Source of the DNA: Streptomyces asoensis
GTDB lineage: Bacteria > Actinomycetota > Actinomycetes > Streptomycetales > Streptomycetaceae
DNA length: 64,000 nucleotides
Reading direction: 5' to 3'
Assembly (NCBI RefSeq): GCF_013085465.1
Contig: NZ_CP049838.1
Location: 7,006,001 to 7,070,000 of the forward strand
Positions 17,429 through 25,986 of the stretch are shown here, one piece after another. Position numbers and translations under genes: made by a program. Positions within the stretch are counted from its first letter, which is position 1; each line of letters starts with the position of its first letter. Under the pieces are notes generated by a model. It was given only the letters and a program-made list of their open reading frames with translations. It made no database searches and had not been told where the DNA came from.

Positions 17429-17494
17429 ACCGTCCCCTGACCGCCCGCCTACCGCCCGCCTACCGCCCGTCTGCCGCCCGTCTGCCGTCCCGCT
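17429..17494. repeat. Six tandem 11-bp repeats, candidate SARP operator
   Basis: Six degenerate 11-bp units run in phase from ACCGTCCCCTG through ACCGCCCGCCT (twice), ACCGCCCGTCT and GCCGCCCGTCT to GCCGTCCCGCT. The array occupies the gap between the SARP gene's stop and the monooxygenase start (27-92 bp upstream of its ATG). SARP proteins bind heptamer direct repeats with an 11-bp period, so this is a candidate operator; the binding itself is inference. Confidence 0.6.
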
Positions 17495-20400
17495 ACGGTT
17501 CGCCGACCGCCGCCGATCGCCGGCTGCGGCCCAGCGCGAAGGCCGTCTCGTACGCCTGCGGGGACAGCCTTCCGCGGACGTCGTTCACCGTGCGGACGAC
17601 ATCGGGGTCGCCGAGGAGGACCGTGCCCCGCAGACCGGCGGCGGCGCCCAGGAGCTCGGCCGCGCGCTCGGGTCGCGCGGCGACGGAGGCCAGGGCGTCG
17701 GCCAGATCGGCCAGCGCCAGGACGTCGAACGACTCCAGCGCCGGTGCACGGGCCTGCTCGAACCACTCACGGGCCGTCTCGACCTGCCCCTCCGCCGCGG
17801 CCGTGCGCCCCAGCCCGACGAGGAGCCGTACCGTCTCGCTCGTGCTGAACCAGGTGGCGGTGCACAGCTCCAGACCGCTCTCGTAGTGCACGCGCGCGTG
17901 GGCGGTGTCGCCGGACAGCCGGGCCACGTCGCCGAGGCCCCGCCGTGCGCCGGCCACCTTGTCGGGCACACCCGCCGTGCGGGCCAGGGCCGCGGAGCGG
18001 GTGAAGAGCGCGGCCGCCTCCTCGGCGGCACCCCGGTGCAGCAGCACGGCCGCGCGGGAGCGCAGCAGGTCCGCGATCTCCTCCGGCGCCTCCAGCTCCC
18101 GCACGTACGCCAGTCCCTCGTCCAGCAGCTCCAGCGCGCGCGTGTGGTCGCCGCGCCCGTCGGCGAACAGGGCCAGCGGATCGAGGCAGTTCGCCATGCC
18201 CCAGCGGTCGCCGGTGGCCCGGAAGCCCTCCAGCGAACGGGCGAAGGAGGCCTCCGCGGCGGTCGCGCGGCCGGAGTAGAGCTCCTGGTAGGCCAGGCCG
18301 AGGTCGAGCAGGGCGTGACCCCACGGCTCCTCACCGACCTGGACGCGGACATGCTCGTCCGCGGCGAGCAGGGGGCCGCCGGTGAGCGACCACACGATCA
18401 CGGTGAACGGCAGCCGCAGCGGCCGGTCCAGGGACCGCATCACGGCCACCGCGCTCGCGATGCGCGCCGCCTCGCCGGGGTCGTCGCCACGCCCCGCGAC
18501 GGTGTTCATCAGGCAGAGCGCGTACTCCTCGGTCGGCTCGCCGGGCGGCTCGTCGCCCACGGCCGCCAGCAGCGCGCGGGCCTGCGGCAGCTGCTCGCCG
18601 TGCAGCCCGCGCAGCCGCCGGAACCAGGTGAGTGTCGCCATGAGCCGCAGCGCGGCGGCGGGATCGGTGGCGGTCAGGAGGCCCATGGCCGCGTCCAGGT
18701 TGTCGTGCTCGGCGTCCAGCCGGGCCAGCCAGGGAAGCTGGTCCCGGCCGCGCAGATACGGTTCCGCCCGCTCGGCCAGCCGCAGGAAGTACCGGGCGTG
18801 TGCGTCCCGCAGGGCCGGCTCAGCGGCGCATCCCTCCGCGGCGAACACCCGGATCGTCTCCAGCATGCGGTACCGGCTCTCGGCCGTCGCCGGGCTCTCG
18901 GTCACCTCCAGGAAGGACTTCTCCACCAGCGAGGCCAGCAGGTCCTCCGGGTAGGGCAGCCCGCACACCGTCTCCACCGCGTCCAGCGTGGCACCCCCGG
19001 AGAACACCGTGAACCGGCGGGCCAGCTCCCGCTCCTCCTCGTCCAGCAGGTCCCAGCTCCACTCCACGACGGCGCGCAGGGTGCGGTGCCGGGGCGCCTT
19101 GGACCGGTCGCCGCGGGACAGCAGCCGGAACCGGTCGTCGAGCCGGTCGGCCAGCTCGTCCGGGGTCAGCGTGCGCAGCCGGGCCGCCGCCAGCTCGATC
19201 GCCAGCGGCAGCCCGTCGAGGGCCGCGCAGACGGCGGGCACGCGCGCGTGGCCCTCGAAACCGGGCCGCACGGCACGCGCGCGGTCCAGGAACAACCGCA
19301 GCGCGGGATCCGGCGGGAGCGGCGGCACCGGGACGAGCACCTCGCCGGTGATCCCGAGCGACTCCCGGCTGGTCGCCAGCACACGCACCCCGGGGCAGGA
19401 CGCGAGCAGCAGGGCCGACAGCCGGGCCGCGTCCTCGACCAGGTGCTCGCAGTTGTCGAGCACCAGCAGCAGCTCCCGGTCCTCCAGTACCGCCGACAGC
19501 CGGCCCGCACCGTCCCCGGCGGGCGTACGGAACCCTTCACGCACCCCGAGCGCCGCGAGCACGGCGTACGGGATCCGTGTGCCGTCGGCGAGCGGCGCCA
19601 GCTCGACGAAACACACGTCCTCAGGAGTCGCCGAGGAGGAGGGGAGGTGCGGCGCCTCGGTACGCGCGCGTGCCGCCTCGATCGCCAGCCGGGTCTTTCC
19701 GGCGCCGCCCGGCCCGGTGAGGGTGACGAGCCGCGCCTCGGACAGCGCCTCGGCGATGCAGGCCAGTTCGCTCTCGCGGCCGATGAAGCGGGTGAGCTGC
19801 ACGGGTACGGAGGACCGCCCGGGTCCGCCGCCCCGGAGGAGTTCCAGGTGGAGCGCGGCCAGCTCGGGCGACGGGTCGGCGCCCAGCTGGTCGGCGAGGG
19901 CATGCCGGGCCTCCTCGAACACCGTGAGCGCCTCGGCCGGCCGCCCGTCCGCGTGCAGGGCCCTCATCAGCTGCCCGTACAGCCGCTCGCTCAGCGGGTG
20001 CGCGGTCAGCAGGCCCCGCAGCTCGGGCACCAGGTCGGGCCCACCGCCGAGCAGGAGATCCGCATCGACCCGGTCCTGTACGGCGCTCAGCCGCAGTGCG
20101 TCGAGCCGGGCCCGCTCGGCGTGCGCGTCGGGGAGGTCGGGCAGCGCCGGGCCGCGCCAGAGGGCGAGGGCCTCGCGCAGCAGGGTGGCCGCCGTGGCAT
20201 GGTCCCCGGCGGCGAGAGCGGCCCGCCCCTGCCCGGTCAGCCGCTCGAAGCGGTGGAGGTCGACGGCGTCGGGCGGGACGGCCAGCCGGTAGCCGGCGGG
20301 AGTGGCCTCGATCTCCGCGTGCGGGGCCAGGCGGCGGCGCAGCCGGGAGACCTGGGACTGGAGCGCGTTGCCCGCTCCGGAGGGCGGCTCGGTGCCGTAC

Positions 20401-20549
20401 AGACCGTCGGTCAGGCGCGCCAAGGAGACGCCACGGCCGGCCTCGAGCAGCAGGAGGCTGAGCAGGGCGCGGGGACGGGGGCCGCCGGGGTCGACGGGGG
20501 TGCCGTCGTCGGCGCGGAGGTCGAGGGTGCCCAGGATGCCGAAGCGCAT
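17493..20549 (-). CDS. AfsR/SARP-family regulator (BTAD, NB-ARC ATPase, TPR)
   Basis: A 1018-aa multidomain activator. Residues 1-95 form an OmpR-type winged helix (MRFGILGTLDLRADDGTP), 95-240 the BTAD domain (AVDLHRFERL onward), then an NB-ARC STAND ATPase with P-loop GPGGAGKTR near 278. The C-terminal third is a TPR-like array. The ATG at 20549 is chosen over an upstream start that would add 33 low-complexity residues encoded by a 15-bp repeat. Architecture matches AfsR without a kinase partner nearby. SARPs normally activate secondary-metabolite genes, but no biosynthetic cluster is visible, only a monooxygenase downstream. Confidence 0.9.
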   Translation of the reverse strand: MRFGILGTLDLRADDGTPVDPGGPRPRALLSLLLLEAGRGVSLARLTDGLYGTEPPSGAGNALQSQVSRLRRRLAPHAEIEATPAGYRLAVPPDAVDLHRFERLTGQGRAALAAGDHATAATLLREALALWRGPALPDLPDAHAERARLDALRLSAVQDRVDADLLLGGGPDLVPELRGLLTAHPLSERLYGQLMRALHADGRPAEALTVFEEARHALADQLGADPSPELAALHLELLRGGGPGRSSVPVQLTRFIGRESELACIAEALSEARLVTLTGPGGAGKTRLAIEAARARTEAPHLPSSSATPEDVCFVELAPLADGTRIPYAVLAALGVREGFRTPAGDGAGRLSAVLEDRELLLVLDNCEHLVEDAARLSALLLASCPGVRVLATSRESLGITGEVLVPVPPLPPDPALRLFLDRARAVRPGFEGHARVPAVCAALDGLPLAIELAAARLRTLTPDELADRLDDRFRLLSRGDRSKAPRHRTLRAVVEWSWDLLDEEERELARRFTVFSGGATLDAVETVCGLPYPEDLLASLVEKSFLEVTESPATAESRYRMLETIRVFAAEGCAAEPALRDAHARYFLRLAERAEPYLRGRDQLPWLARLDAEHDNLDAAMGLLTATDPAAALRLMATLTWFRRLRGLHGEQLPQARALLAAVGDEPPGEPTEEYALCLMNTVAGRGDDPGEAARIASAVAVMRSLDRPLRLPFTVIVWSLTGGPLLAADEHVRVQVGEEPWGHALLDLGLAYQELYSGRATAAEASFARSLEGFRATGDRWGMANCLDPLALFADGRGDHTRALELLDEGLAYVRELEAPEEIADLLRSRAAVLLHRGAAEEAAALFTRSAALARTAGVPDKVAGARRGLGDVARLSGDTAHARVHYESGLELCTATWFSTSETVRLLVGLGRTAAAEGQVETAREWFEQARAPALESFDVLALADLADALASVAARPERAAELLGAAAGLRGTVLLGDPDVVRTVNDVRGRLSPQAYETAFALGRSRRSAAVGEP

Positions 20550-20585
20550 TCCCCGGAGTCTGGCAGGCGGCGGGAGCCCGGGCGC

Positions 20586-20630
20586 CCGGAACTTGGGCAC
20601 GGGGATCTTGGGCACCGGGATCTTGGGTGC
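20586..20630. repeat. Three tandem 15-bp repeats upstream of the SARP gene
   Basis: On the minus strand the units are GCACCCAAGATCCCG, GTGCCCAAGATCCCC and GTGCCCAAGTTCCGG. They begin 37 bp upstream of the SARP start codon. Confidence 0.85.
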
Positions 20631-20637
20631 AGCAGAA

Positions 20638-20663
20638 AGCCGGCCCACCTGGGTGGACCGGCT
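20638..20663 (-). terminator. Hairpin downstream of rpmB
   Basis: AGCCGGCCCACC pairs with GGTGGACCGGCT with one mismatch across a 2-nt gap. Read on the minus strand it is followed by a short TTTCT tract, as expected for a terminator of rpmB. Confidence 0.6.
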
Positions 20664-20701
20664 CTATGCAGCGAACCAGCAGTGGCCGCGCGCGTTGGGG
20701 G

Positions 20702-20736
20702 TCCCCCCGGCTCGAACGGAGTCGAGAGTGGGGGGA
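20702..20736. repeat. Dispersed palindromic intergenic element
   Basis: TCCCCCC (20702-20708) pairs with GGGGGGA (20730-20736), and inside it CTCGA (20711-20715) pairs with TCGAG (20722-20726). This resembles, from memory, a palindrome family scattered between genes in Streptomyces. It lies immediately after the rpmB stop and may also act as a terminator. Confidence 0.6.
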
Positions 20737-20742
20737 TATGCG

Positions 20743-20928
20743 TCAGCGCGAGACCTTGCCGGCCTTGATGCACGAGGTGCAAGCGTTCACGCGCTTCGGC
20801 GTCCCGCCGACCACGGTACGGACGCGCTGGATGTTGGGGTTCCAGCGACGGGACGTACGGCGGTGCGAGTGCGAGATGTTGTTGCCGAAGCTCGGCCCCT
20901 TGCCACAGACGTCGCAGTTGGCAGCCAC
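20743..20928 (-). CDS. rpmB: 50S ribosomal protein L28
   Basis: A 61-aa L28 of the zinc-binding (C+) type, with CxxC pairs in CDVCGKG (residues 5-8) and CTSCIKAG near the C-terminus. It is a structural component of the large ribosomal subunit. Streptomyces often carry additional C- copies controlled by zinc; this four-cysteine form is the housekeeping type. It is divergent from the DAK2-domain gene. Confidence 0.96.
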   Translation of the reverse strand: MAANCDVCGKGPSFGNNISHSHRRTSRRWNPNIQRVRTVVGGTPKRVNACTSCIKAGKVSR

Positions 20929-21206
20929 GGGTCACTCCAAAGACTTCAGATGCACTTACGGATGATCCCGGCATGCCGGGATCAGGATCTAGGATCTGAG
21001 TGGCGCTGCCAGGGGGATGGCCCGATGCGGATCGGGCAACCGGAGCAGCATACAACGACTGCGCCAGTGCAACGAAACTACCATGGCTGCTCAGGGCCCT
21101 GCCCCCCGCCCTGGTCGGCCTCCGCCCGCTCTGTCCGGCCCGCTTTCCGGCGGACACCGGCCCGGGGTCTACGCTGCGTCCAGTCCAGCAGCCCGAGGAG
21201 GCGCAG

Positions 21207-22934
21207 GTGGCGCAGGTGCCGCAGACATTCTTCGATGCTCTCGCGGTGCGCACCTGGTGCGGCCTGGCGCTCACGGCGCTGGGCCGGGCGCGCGAGGAGA
21301 TCGACGCGATCAACGTCTATCCCGTCGCGGACGGGGACACCGGCACCAACCTGTATCTGACCGTCGAGTCCGCGACGACCGCCGTCGAGGCGGTGTTCGC
21401 CGGGTACGCGGCCGGTTCCGGTGCCGGCTCCGCGCCCGCCGGGAAGCCCTCTCTCGCCGACGCCGCGCGCGCGATGGCGCACGGCGCGCTCATCGGGGCG
21501 CGCGGGAACTCGGGGACGATCCTCGCGCAGCTGCTGCGCGGCATGGCCCAGGTGCTCACCGCCGAGGGTGAGACCCCTCACACCGACGGGGACGGGCTGC
21601 GCCTGGCCCTCCGGCACGCGGCCGACTCCGCCCGCCAGGCCGTCGCCCACCCCGTCGAGGGCACCGTGCTGTCGGTCGCCTCGGCCGCCGCCGAAGCGGC
21701 GGAGGGAGCCGAGGGGGACTGCGGGACGGTCGCCCGGGCGGCCTACCGGGGGGCGTGCGCGGCGCTCGCCGCGACCCCGGGCCAGCTGGCCGTCCTGGAG
21801 CACGCCGGAGTGGTGGACGCGGGCGGCAGGGGGCTGGTCGCGGTCCTCGCGGCGCTGGTGGAGACGTTCACGGGGGAGGTGCCGGAGCTCTCCGGCGCCG
21901 TGTCGGCAGCCGCTGCCGCTGCCGCAGCCCACGGGCGCGTGGAAGCCGTGCACATGGCGGACTGCGCCGACGACGGGCCGGACGGTGCGGGCGGCGAGGA
22001 CGGCGAAGGCGGTCCCGCGTTCGAGGTGATCTATCTGCTGGAGGCCGAGGACACGGCCGTGGCGCGGCTGCGGCAGCGGCTGGACGCCCTGGGCGACTCG
22101 CTGGTCGTGGTCGGCGGCGACGGCCTGTGGAACGTGCACGTGCACGTGGACGACGCGGGCGCCGCCGTGGAGGCGGGCGTCGAGGCGGGCCGGCCGTACC
22201 GGATCCGCATCACCCACTTCGGCGCCGACGACGCGCACACGCGCGGTGGTGAGCGTCCGCCGCGCGAGCGCGTCCAGCGGGCGGTCGTCGCCGTCGTGCC
22301 CGGCGAGGGCCTGGCCGGGCTGTACACCGAGGCGGGCGCGACCACCGTGCTCGCGCGCCCCGGGGAGCCGCCCGCCAGTGGAGAGCTCGTCGAGGCCGTA
22401 CGACGGGCACACGCGCGTGAGGTCGTGCTGCTGCCCAACGACGCCGATCTGCGGCACACCGCCGCCGCGGCCGCCGAGCAGGCCCGCACGGAGGGCATCC
22501 GGGTGGCGCTGATCCCCACCCGGTCCGCGGTCCAGGGGATCGCGGCGCTGGCCGTGCACGAGCCGGACCGCCGCTTCGACGAGGACGTCGTCTCCATGAC
22601 CTCGGCGGCGGGCGCCACGCGTTACGCCGAGGTCACCGTCGCCGAGCGCCAGTCGTGGACCATGGCCGGCATCTGCCAGGCCGGTGACGTCCTCGGGCTG
22701 ATCGACGGCGACGTGGCCGTCATCGGCTCCGATGTCACCGCCGCCGCCGAGACCGTCCTGAACCGCATGCTGGCGGCGGGCGGCGAACTCGTCACCCTCG
22801 TGCTCGGTGACGAGGCGCCCGAAGGTGTCGCCGAGCACCTGGAGGCACGGGTGCGGGAGGCCTACCTCGCCGTGGACACGGTGGTGTACCGGGGAGGACG
22901 GCAGGGTGCGCTGGTGTTGATCGGGGTGGAGTAG
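21207..22934 (+). CDS. DAK2 domain protein (FakA/YloV-like)
   Basis: A 575-aa protein. The N-terminal DAK2 kinase domain covers about residues 10-210: NVYPVADGDTGTNLYLT carries the metal-binding Asp cluster and GARGNSGTILAQLLRG the nucleotide loop. A DegV/FakB-interacting type C-terminal region follows. FakA homologues phosphorylate fatty acids bound to FakB, but no FakB is in the window and FakA function is not established in Streptomyces. The GTG at 21207 has GAGGAG six bases upstream. The order rpmB - yloV-like - recG is also seen in Firmicutes, so this is old conserved context. Confidence 0.85.
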   Translation: MAQVPQTFFDALAVRTWCGLALTALGRAREEIDAINVYPVADGDTGTNLYLTVESATTAVEAVFAGYAAGSGAGSAPAGKPSLADAARAMAHGALIGARGNSGTILAQLLRGMAQVLTAEGETPHTDGDGLRLALRHAADSARQAVAHPVEGTVLSVASAAAEAAEGAEGDCGTVARAAYRGACAALAATPGQLAVLEHAGVVDAGGRGLVAVLAALVETFTGEVPELSGAVSAAAAAAAAHGRVEAVHMADCADDGPDGAGGEDGEGGPAFEVIYLLEAEDTAVARLRQRLDALGDSLVVVGGDGLWNVHVHVDDAGAAVEAGVEAGRPYRIRITHFGADDAHTRGGERPPRERVQRAVVAVVPGEGLAGLYTEAGATTVLARPGEPPASGELVEAVRRAHAREVVLLPNDADLRHTAAAAAEQARTEGIRVALIPTRSAVQGIAALAVHEPDRRFDEDVVSMTSAAGATRYAEVTVAERQSWTMAGICQAGDVLGLIDGDVAVIGSDVTAAAETVLNRMLAAGGELVTLVLGDEAPEGVAEHLEARVREAYLAVDTVVYRGGRQGALVLIGVE

Positions 22935-22992
22935 TCGGGGTGGAGTCAGGGGGTGAAGGGGGCGATGGGAGTGAAGGGGGCGTTGGGATCGT

Positions 22993-25986
22993 TCAACGAT
23001 CCTTCTGTTCCTCCGTCGCGTGCAGCAACTGCTCCGCCTCGGCCCGCCGCGCCCGCGCCGTCTCGTCCTCCGCCTCCTCGCCGCCGAGATCGGCAGCGGT
23101 GTCGGCATCGTCCTCGGCGTCGGCGTAAGCCCGCAGCACCGCACGCGCGCGTGCCGCCGCCGCCACGGGGCGTCCCAGGTCGGTCTCCAGCCAGCCCGCG
23201 GCCAGCTCCGCGCCGGTCCGGGCGTGCACGGCGTCCTCGCCCAGGGCGACGAACACCGCGACGGCCTCGGACATCTGGGAGAGCGCCTCGTCCAGGGTGG
23301 CCCGGATCGAGTCGTCGTCGGCGTCCTCGGCGGCGGAACGGGCGAGCAGGTCCCCGAACTGACGGTGGGTGTGGCCGAGTTCGGCAACGAGCCGCAGGCG
23401 CGCCTCGTCGTCGTCCGCCGCGTCGAACGCGTCCGCGCACTCCTCCACGGCACTCGTCATCAGGTCGCGTGCCGCGTCCGTCCCGTCCTCGGTGCGCAGG
23501 GCAAGCCACGCGCGGGCGCGCAGCGAGCGGACGAGCCCGTGGACGTTGCCGAGGCCGCGCCACAGCTCGCCCGCGCGCGCGTAGGCCTGGTCCGCCTCGG
23601 TGCGCAGACCGGCCTGGCCGAGCGACTCGGCGGCCAGGTGGGCGAGGGTCGCGTGGTCGTGCTGCTCGGGCCAGTGCCGGGCGATCTCGGCGGCCTGGAG
23701 CCTGCGTTCGGCGGCGTCCCGGTGTTCCCCGAGCTCGCTCAGACAGTCACCCAGCCACCACTGCGTCTGGACGACCGCGCCGTCGCCGTGCGTCTCGGCG
23801 GTCAGCTCCGCCAGCGCGGACTCCAGCACCTCCGCGGCCTCGGCCCAGCGGCCCTGCCGCACCAGGAACCCGCCGAGCTGGTGCCGCGCCCACGCGCCGA
23901 GCGTGGGGCCCGCACCCGCCTCGTCCGCCCAGTGCGCCGCCTCCAGGGCGTGCTCCGCGGCCTCTTCGGCCTCTCCCCGGCCTCCGACGACCTCGGCGAG
24001 CTGGAGGTGCAGCTGGGCCCGCCCGACCGCCTCCAGATACGGTCCGCCGTGCTCCAGGGCCGCTCGCAGGGCCCGCTCCGCCTCCCTCATGTCGCCCAGC
24101 TGATGGGCGAGACCGGCCAGCCGGGCCTCGTACTCCACGGCGAACCACGGCAGGCCCGTCTCGATGAACTCCGCCGCGGCCCGCGCGAACAGCTCCGCGC
24201 CCGCCTCCGGGTTCCCGGAGTGCGTCGCCAGCTCCGCGAGCATCGCGTGCCCCTCGGCGACCCGGGCGGCGAGCCGTACGTCGTTCCCCGCGCGCCCGTC
24301 GACGAGCGCCAGAAGCTCCCGTACCGCCGCCTCCGCCTCCGCCAGAACCGCCTCGTCGACCACCTCCCCCTCGGCCTCGTGGACGCGCCGCATCAGGATC
24401 CGCGCCCGGCCCATCAGCACACCCGCCGCCTGCGGCACCTCCGTGTCGCCCTCGGCGTACAGCGCGAGCACCCGGTCGTACGGCTCGGCGACCGCCGCGA
24501 GCGCCTCGTCGATCTCGCCGGCCAGCGCACGGACGTACGCCGCACGTGCGCGTGCCGCCAGGGCCTCGCCGGGGTCGCCCGCCTGCGCGTACAGCTCGGC
24601 GGCGTGCTCGAACGCTTCGGCGCCCTCCGGGCCGAGACCTATCGCCTCGTGGTCGGCGATCTCCGCGCGGTCACGCGCCTCCAGCTCGACGCCCTCCACC
24701 TCCTCGGCCAGCCGCGCCACCCGCGCCCACGCCTCGACGGCATGCGGCTGGAGCGTGTCGGACAGCCGCTGGGCCTCGGCGAGCAGGACCGCCAGGTCCG
24801 GTTCGACGGCCTCCTGGACCGCGGCCGGAGCCGGAGCTGTGGCCCCGGGCGCCGCCGCCGCGGCGGCGGGGCGAGCCGCCCGTACCCCCAGCGGCAGCCG
24901 CTCCACCAGGGGCCGCTGTGCCATACGCGCGCGTGCCCGCCCGCTGACGTACGACGTGCCGTTGCGCTCGTCGAAGCGCGCGGCCAGCGCGAGGGCCTCC
25001 GCGCGCGCGTGCCCCGCGAGTTCCACCGCCGTCCACTCCCGCCCGGCCGGCCCCGGCACCCGCTGACCGGCGAGACCCAGCTCGGACAGACGCTCCATGA
25101 GCAACACCACCACGCTCAGGAACTCCAGCTTGCTGTGCGGATGCCCCTCGTCCGTGAAGTACGCCGGCCGCTCCGCGAGCAGCTCCAGGCCCCGCGCCTC
25201 GTTGCCGGTCAGTGCGCAGAACTCGACGTGGTCGGCGTAGGCGCCCCGCATGCTCTCCATGGACCGCACCAGCCGGAAGCCCCGCAGATGGTGGGCGCGG
25301 GCCTCCTCCACGCGGCTCAGCCGCAGCAACGGAAGCAGGGACGACGCGAGCACCGTGTGCGGCTCGTGCGCGCACGTGTACTCGCCCTCCAGGACCGGCG
25401 CCCACACCGCGAGCGCCTCCGCGTCCCGGCCCCGCTCCGCCTGCCACCAGCCCTGCCCGTGCAGCTCGCACGCGTGACAGTCGGCCATGGTGTCCCGGTC
25501 CGCGGCCAGCCACGCGGTGAACGCCCGCTCCGCCCGCTCCACGTCGCCCACGTGCGCGGCCACGCTGAACTCGGCGCTGCGCACCGCCCGCGCGGAGTGC
25601 CCGGCGAGCCGGTAGCGGTGCTCCATCTCGCCGAGCCACTTCTCCACCGACGCCAGCGGCACGTGCGGCTGGTCGAGCATGCCGGCCGACATCCACTTGA
25701 AGACCCAGTGCAGCGAGTGCGTCTCGTACTCGTCGAAGTCCTCGGGCCGCTCGTCCCACATGCGCAGCAGCCGCGCGAACGGGACGAACATCTTCGCCTT
25801 CTCGGAGCTGTAGTTGTAGACCTTCAGCTGGTGCCCGAGCGCCTCGATCACGGCGAGCGGGATGTCGAGCCTCTCGGCCTCCAGCAGCAGCTGTTCCGCG
25901 CGCGCGTTGCGGGCCGGGCCCTCCGGCTGCTCGCCGTTCTCCGCCATCGCCCGGCGAAGGGAGTCGAAGTCCGTGATCTCGCTCAT
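22993..25986 (-). CDS. Large tetratricopeptide-repeat protein
   Basis: A 997-aa, acidic, almost wholly alpha-helical soluble protein with no signal peptide or membrane segment. Repeated A/L-rich helix pairs (for example HALEAAHWADEAGAG and AEQARAEAL-type stretches) run from about residue 80 to 960 and look like degenerate TPRs, broken by an Ala/Pro-rich linker near residues 365-400. No catalytic domain is recognised. Its ATG overlaps the stop of the HSP90-like gene (TGATG), so the two proteins are made together. That suggests a partner or co-chaperone role for the HSP90-like ATPase. Confidence 0.85.
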   Translation of the reverse strand: MSEITDFDSLRRAMAENGEQPEGPARNARAEQLLLEAERLDIPLAVIEALGHQLKVYNYSSEKAKMFVPFARLLRMWDERPEDFDEYETHSLHWVFKWMSAGMLDQPHVPLASVEKWLGEMEHRYRLAGHSARAVRSAEFSVAAHVGDVERAERAFTAWLAADRDTMADCHACELHGQGWWQAERGRDAEALAVWAPVLEGEYTCAHEPHTVLASSLLPLLRLSRVEEARAHHLRGFRLVRSMESMRGAYADHVEFCALTGNEARGLELLAERPAYFTDEGHPHSKLEFLSVVVLLMERLSELGLAGQRVPGPAGREWTAVELAGHARAEALALAARFDERNGTSYVSGRARARMAQRPLVERLPLGVRAARPAAAAAAPGATAPAPAAVQEAVEPDLAVLLAEAQRLSDTLQPHAVEAWARVARLAEEVEGVELEARDRAEIADHEAIGLGPEGAEAFEHAAELYAQAGDPGEALAARARAAYVRALAGEIDEALAAVAEPYDRVLALYAEGDTEVPQAAGVLMGRARILMRRVHEAEGEVVDEAVLAEAEAAVRELLALVDGRAGNDVRLAARVAEGHAMLAELATHSGNPEAGAELFARAAAEFIETGLPWFAVEYEARLAGLAHQLGDMREAERALRAALEHGGPYLEAVGRAQLHLQLAEVVGGRGEAEEAAEHALEAAHWADEAGAGPTLGAWARHQLGGFLVRQGRWAEAAEVLESALAELTAETHGDGAVVQTQWWLGDCLSELGEHRDAAERRLQAAEIARHWPEQHDHATLAHLAAESLGQAGLRTEADQAYARAGELWRGLGNVHGLVRSLRARAWLALRTEDGTDAARDLMTSAVEECADAFDAADDDEARLRLVAELGHTHRQFGDLLARSAAEDADDDSIRATLDEALSQMSEAVAVFVALGEDAVHARTGAELAAGWLETDLGRPVAAAARARAVLRAYADAEDDADTAADLGGEEAEDETARARRAEAEQLLHATEEQKDR

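Noticed and set aside
17886..20768. A 960-codon plus-strand frame across the SARP gene
   Set aside because: It is antisense to a clear multidomain regulator; the translation is Arg/Gly/Gln-rich noise.
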